Notes under the pieces: model-generated | What the model saw: the letters and a program-made list of their open reading frames with translations, nothing else | Told to the model about the DNA's origin: nothing | Database searches by the model: none | Shown: in pieces, positions 15,170 through 23,032 of the stretch | Layout of the letters: every line of letters starts with the position of its first letter | Numbering within the stretch: position 1 is the stretch's first letter | Virus record (IMG/VR): IMGVR_UViG_3300040816_001491 | Location: 1 to 27,820 of that record | DNA length: 27,820 nucleotides | Source: a virus | Reading direction: 5' to 3' (one strand) | Program-made: the position numbers and the translations under genes

Positions 15170-15487
15170 ATGAATAGAAACAAAACAGCACAACTATTAA
15201 ATGAATGGAAGTCTTTTTTAAATGAGAGTGTAAAGCCTAAATTTAGCAAAGATGACATTGGTAAAAAAGTAGTCGTAAAAGATTGCTGTGGTGGTTGCAG
15301 CACCAAAAAAGAGTTTAAAACTCTTGGGATCCCTAGTAAAGAAGAGGCAGCTTTAAAAGGTGTATTAGAAGGTCTTGATGGGCCTAACTATGGAGGACAA
15401 AATATTGTTTTTGTCAAAGTAAGTGGCGAAGATAAGGCAAGACATTTTCCACAATGTTGTGTTAAAAAAGAGTCTGGCCCTAAGTAA
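15170..15487 (+). CDS. probable internal head protein with CTS-like leader, Cys-rich, 105 aa
   Basis: A small protein of unknown function. The first 20 residues form a helix ending SFLNE-S, which fits the (L/I)-x-E/S pattern. The mature part has a DCCGGCSTK cluster (residues about 42-50) and a second Cys pair (QCCVKK) near the end, possibly a metal site. The ATG is preceded by AAAGG at 7 nt in a leader (ATAAAGGTATTATAATG) almost identical to that of the CTS gene at 9929. It is the first gene of a four-gene plus-strand operon, all with this kind of N-terminus. Confidence 0.75.
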   Translation: MNRNKTAQLLNEWKSFLNESVKPKFSKDDIGKKVVVKDCCGGCSTKKEFKTLGIPSKEEAALKGVLEGLDGPNYGGQNIVFVKVSGEDKARHFPQCCVKKESGPK

Positions 15488-15855
15488 TGGTTGATCTTTA
15501 TGAGCAAGTCTTGGAAAGGCTTCTTGTTGAAGCAGATCCAAAAGTAGGTACAGGCAAAAAGCCTAAAGGTAGCAGTCGAAGGCTTTATACTGACGAAAAC
15601 CCTAAAGATACAGTTAACGTAAAGTTTCGAACAGCTACAGACATAAGAAAGACTTTAGCAAAGAAATCATTTAAAGCTAAGTCACATGCTAGGCAGTCAC
15701 AGATAATTAATCTTATACACCAAAGGGTTCGTGCTGCATATAAAAATGCAAAAGATCCGCAAACAAAGAAGCGTCTTAAAAGAGCATATGAATATGCAAA
15801 GCAAAGAAAAGAAGCTTCAAAGAGAAAAACTGAAAGGATGCGTAAAAAGAAATGA
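15487..15855 (+). CDS. basic probable internal head protein with CTS-like leader, 122 aa
   Basis: An N-terminal helix ending ERLLVE-A (E15) matches the head-protease pattern. The rest is strongly basic with long charged helices (RTATDIRKTLAKKSFKAKSH, KKRLKRAYEYAKQRKEASKR) and ends in RKKK, as expected for a protein bound to packaged DNA. No enzyme motif is visible. It starts at an ATG sharing one base with the preceding stop (TAATG) and ends in an ATGA overlap with the next gene. Confidence 0.8.
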   Translation: MVDLYEQVLERLLVEADPKVGTGKKPKGSSRRLYTDENPKDTVNVKFRTATDIRKTLAKKSFKAKSHARQSQIINLIHQRVRAAYKNAKDPQTKKRLKRAYEYAKQRKEASKRKTERMRKKK

Positions 15856-16142
15856 ATGATGACGTATTACTAGAAAGCATCTTGGAAGCTTTACTAGATG
15901 AAGCAAGTAAACAAAAGAAAAAGACTGCTGCTAAAAAAAGATCTGCCAAAAAAGGTGCAAAAAAAGCATCACGAAAAAAGAAAAGCCGCCCAGGTAATAA
16001 AAACTATTATAAAGGCACAAAAAAGAGCAACAAAGAAATGGAATACGAGATAGGAATCTGTAGCAAGCCTAATCCTCCTGCTAGATGTTATGACGAATGG
16101 TCTGCAGATAAGTCCTATAAGAAATCCAAAAAAGGAAAGTAG
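15852..16142 (+). CDS. Lys-rich histone-like probable internal head protein with CTS-like leader, 96 aa
   Basis: The first 17 residues (ending EALLDE-A) form an acidic amphipathic helix with a good protease site. It is followed by a very Lys/Ala-rich segment (TAAKKRSAKKGAKKASRKKK) like a histone H1 or HU tail, then a GICSKPNPPARC-type loop and a basic end. Removal of the acidic leader would leave a strongly DNA-binding protein. It is linked to its neighbour by an ATGA overlap. The function is inferred from composition only. Confidence 0.8.
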   Translation: MNDDVLLESILEALLDEASKQKKKTAAKKRSAKKGAKKASRKKKSRPGNKNYYKGTKKSNKEMEYEIGICSKPNPPARCYDEWSADKSYKKSKKGK

Positions 16143-16143
16143 A

Positions 16144-16461
16144 ATGAGTTTTTTGTTAGAAGACTTCATTAGAGAAGCGCTTTTTGTTGAAGGAAAATCT
16201 TTTTCAAAGAAAACAAAAGATATGTTAAAGAAAAAAGCAGAAAATGCTAACATGCCATACGGAGCTTTAGCATCTGTCTATAGAAAAGGATTAGCTGCTT
16301 GGTTAACAGGTCATAGACAAGGAATACCACAGCATCAATGGGCAACTGCAAGAGTAAACAGTTTTATTCGGGGCGGGAAAACAAGATCTGTTGATAAAGC
16401 TGAATGGAAGAAAGTTCAGGACTACCGCAAGAAAAATAAAGGTAAAAAGAAAAAGAAGTAG
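16144..16461 (+). CDS. basic probable internal head protein with CTS-like leader, 105 aa
   Basis: The frame is open from 16090, but the start is placed at ATG 16144. AAAGGA lies just upstream of this ATG, and translation from it begins MSFLLEDFIREALFVE-G, the same kind of leader as its neighbours; the upstream codons overlap the previous gene. The mature part contains a compact domain (GALASVYRKGLAAWLTGHRQ, then QHQWATARVNSFIRGG) resembling the DUF5824-type phage domain as I recall it, and a Lys tail (KKNKGKKKKK). It ends two bases before the convergent 639-aa gene. Confidence 0.78.
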   Translation: MSFLLEDFIREALFVEGKSFSKKTKDMLKKKAENANMPYGALASVYRKGLAAWLTGHRQGIPQHQWATARVNSFIRGGKTRSVDKAEWKKVQDYRKKNKGKKKKK

Positions 16462-16463
16462 CT

Positions 16464-18383
16464 TTAAGGACTCAGTTCCTTATATTCTTCTTCATCAAAC
16501 GTGGATGTAATAGTATTTATAATAGATTGAGAGAAAAAATCATCCTTGCCATCATGTATATTATAAACAAGTGTTAGATATCTATTAAGTTCTTCGCCAC
16601 TTAGAAGACTTCTCAAAGATGATCCATACGTGCTAATAAACTCTTCAGTAAACATTTTATCTGTAGACAGCTTTGAAGCCAAGTTATAAATGTCATTATA
16701 GCTTTGCAAAGCTTCGTTTGCAACAATTGAATCAAGAATTTTATCAAAATACTTAAATGTTCTCGGGTCTTTATTAAGTAAGCTTTCTAAAAGTTGTCTT
16801 CCTATTTCCGATCTAAAAAGCAAAGGATTCTTAAGAATCTCTTTATTGAGATCGCTAATGCTTCTTTCATAAAGTTTGTTTTTAATAATATAAGAATAAG
16901 CTTCTTCGTTATTATCTTTTGCTGAATCTATTAGATATTCTACTTCTTCTTTCTTGCTTTTGAATTTTTCGCTAAATCTTCTTAGGTCTGCAAGCTTTAT
17001 GGTAGTAGAGTCCATGTCTAAATTTTGAATAATGTTTTTTATCATATTGAGCTGATCTTTTGACCCAATAGATTGTGTAATCTTTTCTAGAACATTTAGC
17101 ATACTTGAGTCAAAGACGTCAATCTCATTACTATCAACAATACTTTCTATTGTAGCAAGTATTTCATAAGATATTAAGCCGCGAGCAGATGTTTCCATTT
17201 TTATTAGTTTTTCTAAAGCAGATACTAACTGATCTGAAAACTTTATTTTATTACCTAACTTTGCTTCATTAAAGATGTTTTTTATAATATCAACAATAAA
17301 CTCTAAGTCATTTTCGTTATTACTTTTAGCAAAACCTTTTATCAATAAGTCTACAGCAAAATCAATTAAACTGTCATCTTTAGTTTTATTTAGAAGTAGT
17401 CTTAGCTTAGACATTGCTGTAAAGCTTTTGAATCTGTTCTTGAAAAGAATGTTTAATTCATCTTTAGATACAGAATAGTCACCTTGCTTTTCTTCAGGAT
17501 TTCTAGTGTCATATACTATTTTTTCTATAAGCTTTTCGTAAACACTACTGCTATAACCAGCTTCTAGATCTTCTTCTGAAGAGAGTGATGTGTTTTTTGC
17601 GTTGACAGTTACGGATCCTTTGAATTTAACTTGATTATATATGTCATCAATACCAACACATATTCTTCTGTAGTCGTCATTTAAGTCATAGTCTTTGTTT
17701 TTTATGACATAATAGAGTGTTATCATTTCTCCTAAGTAGTATGTGTAAAACTCGTTAAATGATTTTTTATCTGCTGAATATACTGCTGTGCACCACTTGG
17801 ACTTATATTCGTTACCAATGTCTTCAGAACCATATCTTTCTAATACACCGTTTGCTGTGCATGAAGCCCAAGCTACAGACCCCTTAGGTGTTTTAGGCTT
17901 GACAATCGTAATGTCTTCATCAGCAAGTATGATATCAAAATGATTTGATTCAAATGTTTGAGGAGATCCTGCAGATCTCCATTCGTCCAGAATATCTTGC
18001 AAAGAGCTTTTATCTTCGCTTAAGACTTCACTCTTGCTTTTTATCGACTTAGTAAAGTTATCAATGTCTTCTAAGGACAAAGAGATGTCACTATAACTCT
18101 TTGCCATTTCTTTTGTTAAATAAGATGTGTTATAATAAGGATCATATCGGTCGAGAGCATCAAGTATTTTTTGTAATAGATCTACTGAAGATTCGCTTTG
18201 ACTGCCTCTTGATAGTAGACTCATCATAACATTACTATATTTTCTGTATTTTTTACCCCAAAGATTTCTAAGTCTATCTACTACAGGAGATCCTTCTCCT
18301 CCTTTAACATAACTTAAGACGTCTTTTAGTGATAAAGCACTGACTTCTAATAGAAGATATTCTTTTAGTAGACTATGAATCAT
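16464..18383 (-). CDS. large probable virion protein with CTS-like leader and KWCTA motif, 639 aa
   Basis: An N-terminal helix (HSLLKEYLLLE) ends in L-x-E, followed by V rather than A/S/G. Around residues 150-250 there is a domain with ILADEDITIVKPKT, ASC (173-175), SKWCTA (195-200) and FYTYYLGEMITLYYVI. This WC-centred pattern recurs in phage proteins I have seen, but I know of no function for it. From about 300 to the end the protein is a series of amphipathic helices resembling ARM/HEAT-like repeats. The start overlaps the stop of the 729-aa gene by an ATGA junction, so the two are co-translated. No catalytic assignment is made. Confidence 0.75.
   Translation of the reverse strand: MIHSLLKEYLLLEVSALSLKDVLSYVKGGEGSPVVDRLRNLWGKKYRKYSNVMMSLLSRGSQSESSVDLLQKILDALDRYDPYYNTSYLTKEMAKSYSDISLSLEDIDNFTKSIKSKSEVLSEDKSSLQDILDEWRSAGSPQTFESNHFDIILADEDITIVKPKTPKGSVAWASCTANGVLERYGSEDIGNEYKSKWCTAVYSADKKSFNEFYTYYLGEMITLYYVIKNKDYDLNDDYRRICVGIDDIYNQVKFKGSVTVNAKNTSLSSEEDLEAGYSSSVYEKLIEKIVYDTRNPEEKQGDYSVSKDELNILFKNRFKSFTAMSKLRLLLNKTKDDSLIDFAVDLLIKGFAKSNNENDLEFIVDIIKNIFNEAKLGNKIKFSDQLVSALEKLIKMETSARGLISYEILATIESIVDSNEIDVFDSSMLNVLEKITQSIGSKDQLNMIKNIIQNLDMDSTTIKLADLRRFSEKFKSKKEEVEYLIDSAKDNNEEAYSYIIKNKLYERSISDLNKEILKNPLLFRSEIGRQLLESLLNKDPRTFKYFDKILDSIVANEALQSYNDIYNLASKLSTDKMFTEEFISTYGSSLRSLLSGEELNRYLTLVYNIHDGKDDFFSQSIINTITSTFDEEEYKELSP
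16465..16482. terminator. possible bidirectional hairpin between convergent genes
   Basis: TAAGGA and TCCTTA form a 6-bp perfect stem with a 6-nt loop at the junction of the plus-strand head-protein operon and the minus-strand 639-aa gene, overlapping its last codons. There is no clean U-run on either side (only mixed T/C stretches), so termination is uncertain. Confidence 0.3.
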
Positions 18384-20569
18384 TTTTTCTTTTCTTTCTT
18401 TGATGCTAACATTCCCATGCTTCGAAGATATTCTTTTACTCTTTGTCTATCTTTTTCCCATGTTGTTAAACCCGGCTTGTCAAACATAAAGTCTTCTTCT
18501 TTTGCAGACCAGCCATAACTCTCTTCAGGATGACTTCCACTATAACTCTTCTTGTCACCTTCTTCTAAAAGCCTTCTTACTAAAAGCCTTATATTATTTT
18601 CTGTCAGTATGTTTTCTTTTGCGATAGTATTTTCACTTATTATACCATTCATAACACTTATTAAAGACTCATGCTCTCTAGTAGCTCTTTTTTTTAATGT
18701 ATCCCAATCATACATAATTGTATAGTAAAGCTTGTATAACTCATAATCTAAGAGACTTAGAGTTGCACCGGAGCTTTTAAATGAATCTTTGAAATTGTGC
18801 GGACTACTACTAAGCAAGTCAATTTTATCACTTTCGTCAGCTTGATGTATGTTTAGTCTTTGTCCGCATAAGTCTTTAATAACACTAATCTTAATAAATC
18901 TATAATCTTTTCCATTTACTTTGACTATTAAACCAGGTTTATCTTCGCGCTCCGGATATCTATTTGATCTGAACGGGTCTGTGTGATAATCTTCTTCTGA
19001 TAATTTTATGTTTGCAATTTTATTGATTATTTCGAAAAATTTAGTAAATTGAGTTAAATCGTTTTTACTTAATATACTCTTAATCTTTACAAAATCTCCA
19101 ACTCTAATAAAGTCTTGTCTATATGTTATTCCTAGACAGTTTGTTTTGTCTCTGAATGTAACTTTCTTAAAACTATTAGAATTATTAGAACTTGGTTTTC
19201 CTTTCCCATCTGCCCAAAGATTTCTTTTTTCTAATGTTTTTTTAATATTGTCACCAATATTGTTTAAGTCTTTTAAGAATGCTGGAAGCTTTGAATATAT
19301 TTTGTAATCATATTTTTTAATAACGTCTATACTAACTTTTGCTTCGCTAGAATCATTTTTAATAAGATTATTATCGTCTAAATCTACTAAACCATCAATC
19401 TTAATCCTTCCAATTCTTTTGTCACCTTCAACAGGACAAATTTCATTAAAGTTGCTTAATATATGATTTAGTGTGTAAAAAGAGCCTACGACGTCATCTG
19501 CCTTTAATAAAATTGGACTTGTGAAATCTTCTACTGTGCGTATGTTGATAATTCCATAAGCTAAATCATTTTCATTGATATACTCTTGTATACTAGTTTT
19601 CGTAGGTGTTGTTTCAGGTTGTTTTGTTGCCTTAATGTCAAAATGAACTAGTTTGTTACCTGCTTTTGCAAAAATATCATATGTATCAGTATTGTTAGAA
19701 GCCAGTTTATATACTGGTTCTTCTTGTATACCACTATTATAAAACAGATTTTTAATTTGTCCTTTAAGATTTTGTATTTGAGTTGTAAAGTCACTCAATA
19801 AGCTTCTAGTATCATCTAGAAGTTTTTTTAGATAAAAATTCTTACGATTTTCAATGTTTTCTTCTATTTTCTTAAATAAGTCATTTGTCGATGGATTACT
19901 AAGTAACTCTATAAAATTACCTGTTATATCATCAGGCCCTCTAAAATGATTAAAAAGTAATAAAGGCAAAACTCTATTGAAATATGCTTGATCTAATTCT
20001 AAAGTAACATCATCATCAACGATTATTTGATAAATTGCTTTTTCAAATACAAAGCCAGCATTCGAAGATATTTGTTTCTGAAACCATGCATTATTTTGGT
20101 ATGTGTCTTTAATTGTATTAGCTGCTTCACCTAAGACTTTTATTAAATCTTTGTTACTATTTATTGTTATATTTAAATCTTGATCTACACCAAACGTAGA
20201 TCTTATAACTGTTAGAAGCATTTGTATTCGTTCAGAGTCAAACTCATTAATTTGACTTGGATCAACTTTATATTGTTTTTCATCTAAATCTTCATTTAGT
20301 ATATTATTATTTGCTAGTTTATTTTCATTTAATGACTTTACAACACCAATAACTAAATAAATCAATTGTGAAATACTTACGTCCCTGTTAGGAAATAGAG
20401 AGACTTTTGTTTTGAGAAAATTTTGAATTATTTCCTGAACAGCTTCTGACATGCTTTGTCTTTGAACTGTTCTCACAATAGCAGGCATTGGTCTTCCAAA
20501 ACCGTCAACTTCTTCACTTAATAATTCTTCTTGTATAATCTTACGCAAGTCTTCGTATTTATCTGACAT
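18380..20569 (-). CDS. large probable virion protein with CTS-like leader and nuclease-like core, 729 aa
   Basis: The N-terminus EDLRKIIQEELLSE-E is a CTS-like helix. A second such helix, NIRLLVRRLLEE-G, occurs at about residues 657-671 and could release a basic C-terminal peptide of about 59 residues ending KKEKKK. In the middle, FVFEKAI (173-179), YDIF (297-300) and HFDIK (309-313) are spaced like the helix Glu, Asp and D-x-K of a PD-(D/E)XK nuclease, but the match is weak. Other parts are helical. It is co-translated with the 639-aa protein and starts 10 nt after the lipoprotein gene. The pair may be packaged together. The function is not established. Confidence 0.72.
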   Translation of the reverse strand: MSDKYEDLRKIIQEELLSEEVDGFGRPMPAIVRTVQRQSMSEAVQEIIQNFLKTKVSLFPNRDVSISQLIYLVIGVVKSLNENKLANNNILNEDLDEKQYKVDPSQINEFDSERIQMLLTVIRSTFGVDQDLNITINSNKDLIKVLGEAANTIKDTYQNNAWFQKQISSNAGFVFEKAIYQIIVDDDVTLELDQAYFNRVLPLLLFNHFRGPDDITGNFIELLSNPSTNDLFKKIEENIENRKNFYLKKLLDDTRSLLSDFTTQIQNLKGQIKNLFYNSGIQEEPVYKLASNNTDTYDIFAKAGNKLVHFDIKATKQPETTPTKTSIQEYINENDLAYGIINIRTVEDFTSPILLKADDVVGSFYTLNHILSNFNEICPVEGDKRIGRIKIDGLVDLDDNNLIKNDSSEAKVSIDVIKKYDYKIYSKLPAFLKDLNNIGDNIKKTLEKRNLWADGKGKPSSNNSNSFKKVTFRDKTNCLGITYRQDFIRVGDFVKIKSILSKNDLTQFTKFFEIINKIANIKLSEEDYHTDPFRSNRYPEREDKPGLIVKVNGKDYRFIKISVIKDLCGQRLNIHQADESDKIDLLSSSPHNFKDSFKSSGATLSLLDYELYKLYYTIMYDWDTLKKRATREHESLISVMNGIISENTIAKENILTENNIRLLVRRLLEEGDKKSYSGSHPEESYGWSAKEEDFMFDKPGLTTWEKDRQRVKEYLRSMGMLASKKEKKK

Positions 20570-20578
20570 TATTATTCT

Positions 20579-22318
20579 CTAAAAGCAAGGTTCAATGAAG
20601 CATGCAGCTTCAGAGTTTTGTGGCTTTATAAACTCACATTCTTCATTTATTGCAAGCTCTGGCGCCCATGACCATTCATTCATATCTATATAACCTTTCG
20701 TCTGCGAAAAGCCATTCACATCATAAACAACAATTTCAGATCGTTTTATCCACCTGGTTGTTTGTCTGTAAAACATTCCAAATCTCTTGTGTGGAATATA
20801 ACCATTAAAAGAAAATGTTGTTGTAGAGCTGCTAGATTTAACGATTGTCTCATTGATACTTTCACTATCTCCGCTTGTCACAGTCTCTGCTCTACTTACA
20901 CCTTCTGAAAGATTCCATATCCGGCCTTCAGACTGACTGCTACCTTGTGACGCACTAGTGCTCGAGCCACGCCCTAATGCATAAGCACCTGTAATAGTTT
21001 TAGAGTTGCTCTCGCTATTTGTTGATCCCCATGATCTGCCATCTGTTGAGTTACCACTCATCGAATATCCACGTGATGAAGCAGACGTGCTAGCATTTCC
21101 TTCTGTTGTTGTTCTTCCCATTCCAGCAGATACTCCAACAGTTGTCTCAACCTTACCTGTTGCTTTTGCTAAGAAAGGTAATGAACCTTCTCCACTAACA
21201 CCAACTGTAACAGATCCGTTCACAGAACCATTGACATTATTCGCTGTAGTTGAAGAGTTTGTAGCAGATTCTGAAGTGTCAACATTCCATGACCAACTTT
21301 CGCCATCATTAGTGCTAAAGTTTAGTGCATCAGAATTACTAGAACTTTCAGAGCTTGATTGACTCTCAGAAAAGTTTTCTGATTCTGAAGTTGTAGAAGA
21401 AAAGTCTCTACTTTGTGAGCTTGAAATACTTATGCCTTCTGAAAGGTTACTATTTGTTGCATTTGACAGAGACTTAGAAATAGATGAATTAACGCCTACA
21501 GAAACAGAATTTTGTCTTGTTTCTGTTGAAGACTCACTGTAAACAACTCTTGTATCAATATTTCCAGGTATGCATCCGCTAACTGGAACAGGAGCATAAA
21601 CTTGAGCCTTAACATAGTTGCCATTATATCTTACTTCAATAGGTCGAACAACTTTAACAGGCAACGATGTTGTTGTCATGCTGCCATCGATATCATATGC
21701 ATCGATTTGGATACCACCAATATAGGCAGAATAATCTTCTCTTACTTTTTCAAATACTATATTGGATAACGTGTCAAAGTTTGTTGGTGAATCAAATTCG
21801 TGGATAATTTGATTTGTATTTTCTCTACTTAAAATTGTGTAGACAAACTTAACTGTTTTATTACCTACTGTTTTTACCCTAAGCGTTTGCGGAACTTGTT
21901 CTAGAACATTGCCGCTTAGAAGCTCACAATCAACTTCATGACATAAGCTTTGAACGAGAATAGAAGGTTCCAAGAAAATCTCGTTCTCTGTTTGACTTTC
22001 TTGTTCGCTGTCTGAAAAGAAGTATGTTCTTAAAAAGTATCTTCCTGATGTTGTTATTCGTGAAGCTGAATAGAAAGATCTGTTTATAACATATGTTTCT
22101 GCAATGGGTCTTCTAGGATATGCTTCAATAAGACGACCGCTTTCATCAAATAAACTAACAAGCATTTCATCATAGTTATCAGCATTCTCTGGTTTAACTG
22201 TTATTGTTTGACCTGCTAAATAACTGTATGTGTCTGTAGATATTAAGGGCTGATCATTATAAGATACTTCGCCACATGAGAATAGTAACAATACAATAGA
22301 AAGAAATACTCTTTTCAA
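20579..22318 (-). CDS. Ser-rich lipoprotein, 579 aa
   Basis: A secreted lipoprotein. The N-terminus MKRVFLSIVLLLFSCGE has a basic start, a hydrophobic core and a lipobox (LFSC, Cys15). Residues up to about 230 look like beta-sandwich domains. About 235-500 is a low-complexity region extremely rich in Ser, Thr, Asn and Gly in alternating patterns, which could be a beta-stalk or an amphipathic pore-type segment. The C-terminal 80 residues are a compact domain (FGMFYRQTTRWIKRSEIVVY, WSWAPELA) ending with several Cys. The start is TTG with AGGAG 8 nt upstream. Phage lipoproteins often block superinfection or receptors; that is a guess here. It precedes the two large CTS proteins. Confidence 0.8.
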   Translation of the reverse strand: MKRVFLSIVLLLFSCGEVSYNDQPLISTDTYSYLAGQTITVKPENADNYDEMLVSLFDESGRLIEAYPRRPIAETYVINRSFYSASRITTSGRYFLRTYFFSDSEQESQTENEIFLEPSILVQSLCHEVDCELLSGNVLEQVPQTLRVKTVGNKTVKFVYTILSRENTNQIIHEFDSPTNFDTLSNIVFEKVREDYSAYIGGIQIDAYDIDGSMTTTSLPVKVVRPIEVRYNGNYVKAQVYAPVPVSGCIPGNIDTRVVYSESSTETRQNSVSVGVNSSISKSLSNATNSNLSEGISISSSQSRDFSSTTSESENFSESQSSSESSSNSDALNFSTNDGESWSWNVDTSESATNSSTTANNVNGSVNGSVTVGVSGEGSLPFLAKATGKVETTVGVSAGMGRTTTEGNASTSASSRGYSMSGNSTDGRSWGSTNSESNSKTITGAYALGRGSSTSASQGSSQSEGRIWNLSEGVSRAETVTSGDSESINETIVKSSSSTTTFSFNGYIPHKRFGMFYRQTTRWIKRSEIVVYDVNGFSQTKGYIDMNEWSWAPELAINEECEFIKPQNSEAACFIEPCF

Positions 22319-22328
22319 ACTTTATCTC

Positions 22329-22601
22329 CTAGCGTCCTTCTTTGGTTGTTAGATAATCCTTTACAACACCTAGTCTGTCTCTCGCTACACTAATATATGA
22401 ATGACACCATGTCGGTAAATCATCCTGATCTTCAAGGTATCTGTGAAGTTCAACCAAGTCTTTTGCCATAACAACAAGACTTTTCTTCATCATTTTACCT
22501 TCTTTAGCATCAGACTTTTCGCTTCCGTAATCGAAGTTACGTCCGTGCTCATTAATAGTTTCTTTTACAATTTGTCTTAGTTCTGACTCTTTAATCTTCA
22601 T
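22329..22601 (-). CDS. small protein with CTS-like leader, 90 aa
   Basis: The N-terminus MKIKESELRQIVKETINE is the clearest example in the window of the short amphipathic leader ending in I-x-E; the next residues are HG rather than A/S/G. The rest is a helical protein with no known motif (MAKDLVELHRYLEDQDDLP). AGGAG precedes the ATG. It is directly upstream of the lipoprotein gene and in the same direction. Confidence 0.75.
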   Translation of the reverse strand: MKIKESELRQIVKETINEHGRNFDYGSEKSDAKEGKMMKKSLVVMAKDLVELHRYLEDQDDLPTWCHSYISVARDRLGVVKDYLTTKEGR

Positions 22602-22602
22602 T

Positions 22603-22884
22603 TTAACTCCTAAATCCTAGGTGTTTATGAAGCTTATAAGGGCTATCACAACATGCATCAAGCTCTTCTTCAGACTTAGCTGTAAAAGATCCTTGTCCCC
22701 ACATTCTTTGACACTCATGTTGACACCATAACATAACAAGTCTAACTTGATTTTCATTTAGACCGTGATCAGTTACTAAACAAAGAGCATCACACTCTTT
22801 AATTGATGCCGCTTCTTCTTCTGTAAGGGGAATTCTGCCAAAGCATTTCGCTATAGCTAGATCTAATTTTTCTTTTTTCGTCAT
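22603..22884 (-). CDS. hypothetical Cys-containing protein, 93 aa
   Basis: A small acidic/basic protein with about seven Cys spread over its length (including CQHEC and ACCDS) and no recognised domain; metal binding is possible. The ATG has GAGG 8 nt upstream. It ends one base before the next gene. It overlaps the preceding frame by 86 nt, which is unusually long for this genome. Confidence 0.7.
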   Translation of the reverse strand: MTKKEKLDLAIAKCFGRIPLTEEEAASIKECDALCLVTDHGLNENQVRLVMLWCQHECQRMWGQGSFTAKSEEELDACCDSPYKLHKHLGFRS

Positions 22885-23032
22885 TTGTCATACCTCGCTG
22901 TTTATAATTATCGTCGCGAGATAGATAATTATCACTATTTAATTCTTCTACTTCTACCTCTTTTTTGTATTTTTTCCACAAAAGTAGATCTAAATAAGTG
23001 CTATCTATATTCGGTATTCTATTACTAAGCAC
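22799..23032 (-). CDS. possible small gene, 77 aa
   Basis: The frame fills the gap between the deformylase and the 93-aa gene. It starts at GTG 23032, overlapping the deformylase stop by 8 nt. The first 48 residues read like a real charged protein (LDLLLWKKYKKEVEVEELN), while the last 29 overlap the next gene and look less convincing. The ribosome binding site is poor. I include it with reserve; the alternative is a 140-nt leader for the 93-aa gene. Confidence 0.45.
   Translation of the reverse strand: MLSNRIPNIDSTYLDLLLWKKYKKEVEVEELNSDNYLSRDDNYKQRGMTNDEKRKIRSSYSEMLWQNSPYRRRSGIN
22904..22932. repeat. 9-bp inverted repeat
   Basis: ATAATTATC and GATAATTAT form a perfect 9-bp stem around an 11-nt loop containing CGCGA, 20 nt upstream of the 93-aa gene. 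It could be an operator or an mRNA hairpin. The arms are pure AT apart from one pair, so chance is not excluded. Confidence 0.35.

Noticed and set aside
16090-16143. Upstream extension of the fourth basic head-protein gene
   Set aside because: It overlaps the previous gene; the ATG at 16144 has a good ribosome binding site and restores the shared CTS-like leader.
21006-21362. Plus-strand 118-codon frame opposite the lipoprotein
   Set aside because: It is a shadow of the Ser-rich coding region; the repeated Ser codons keep the opposite frame open and there is no ribosome binding site.
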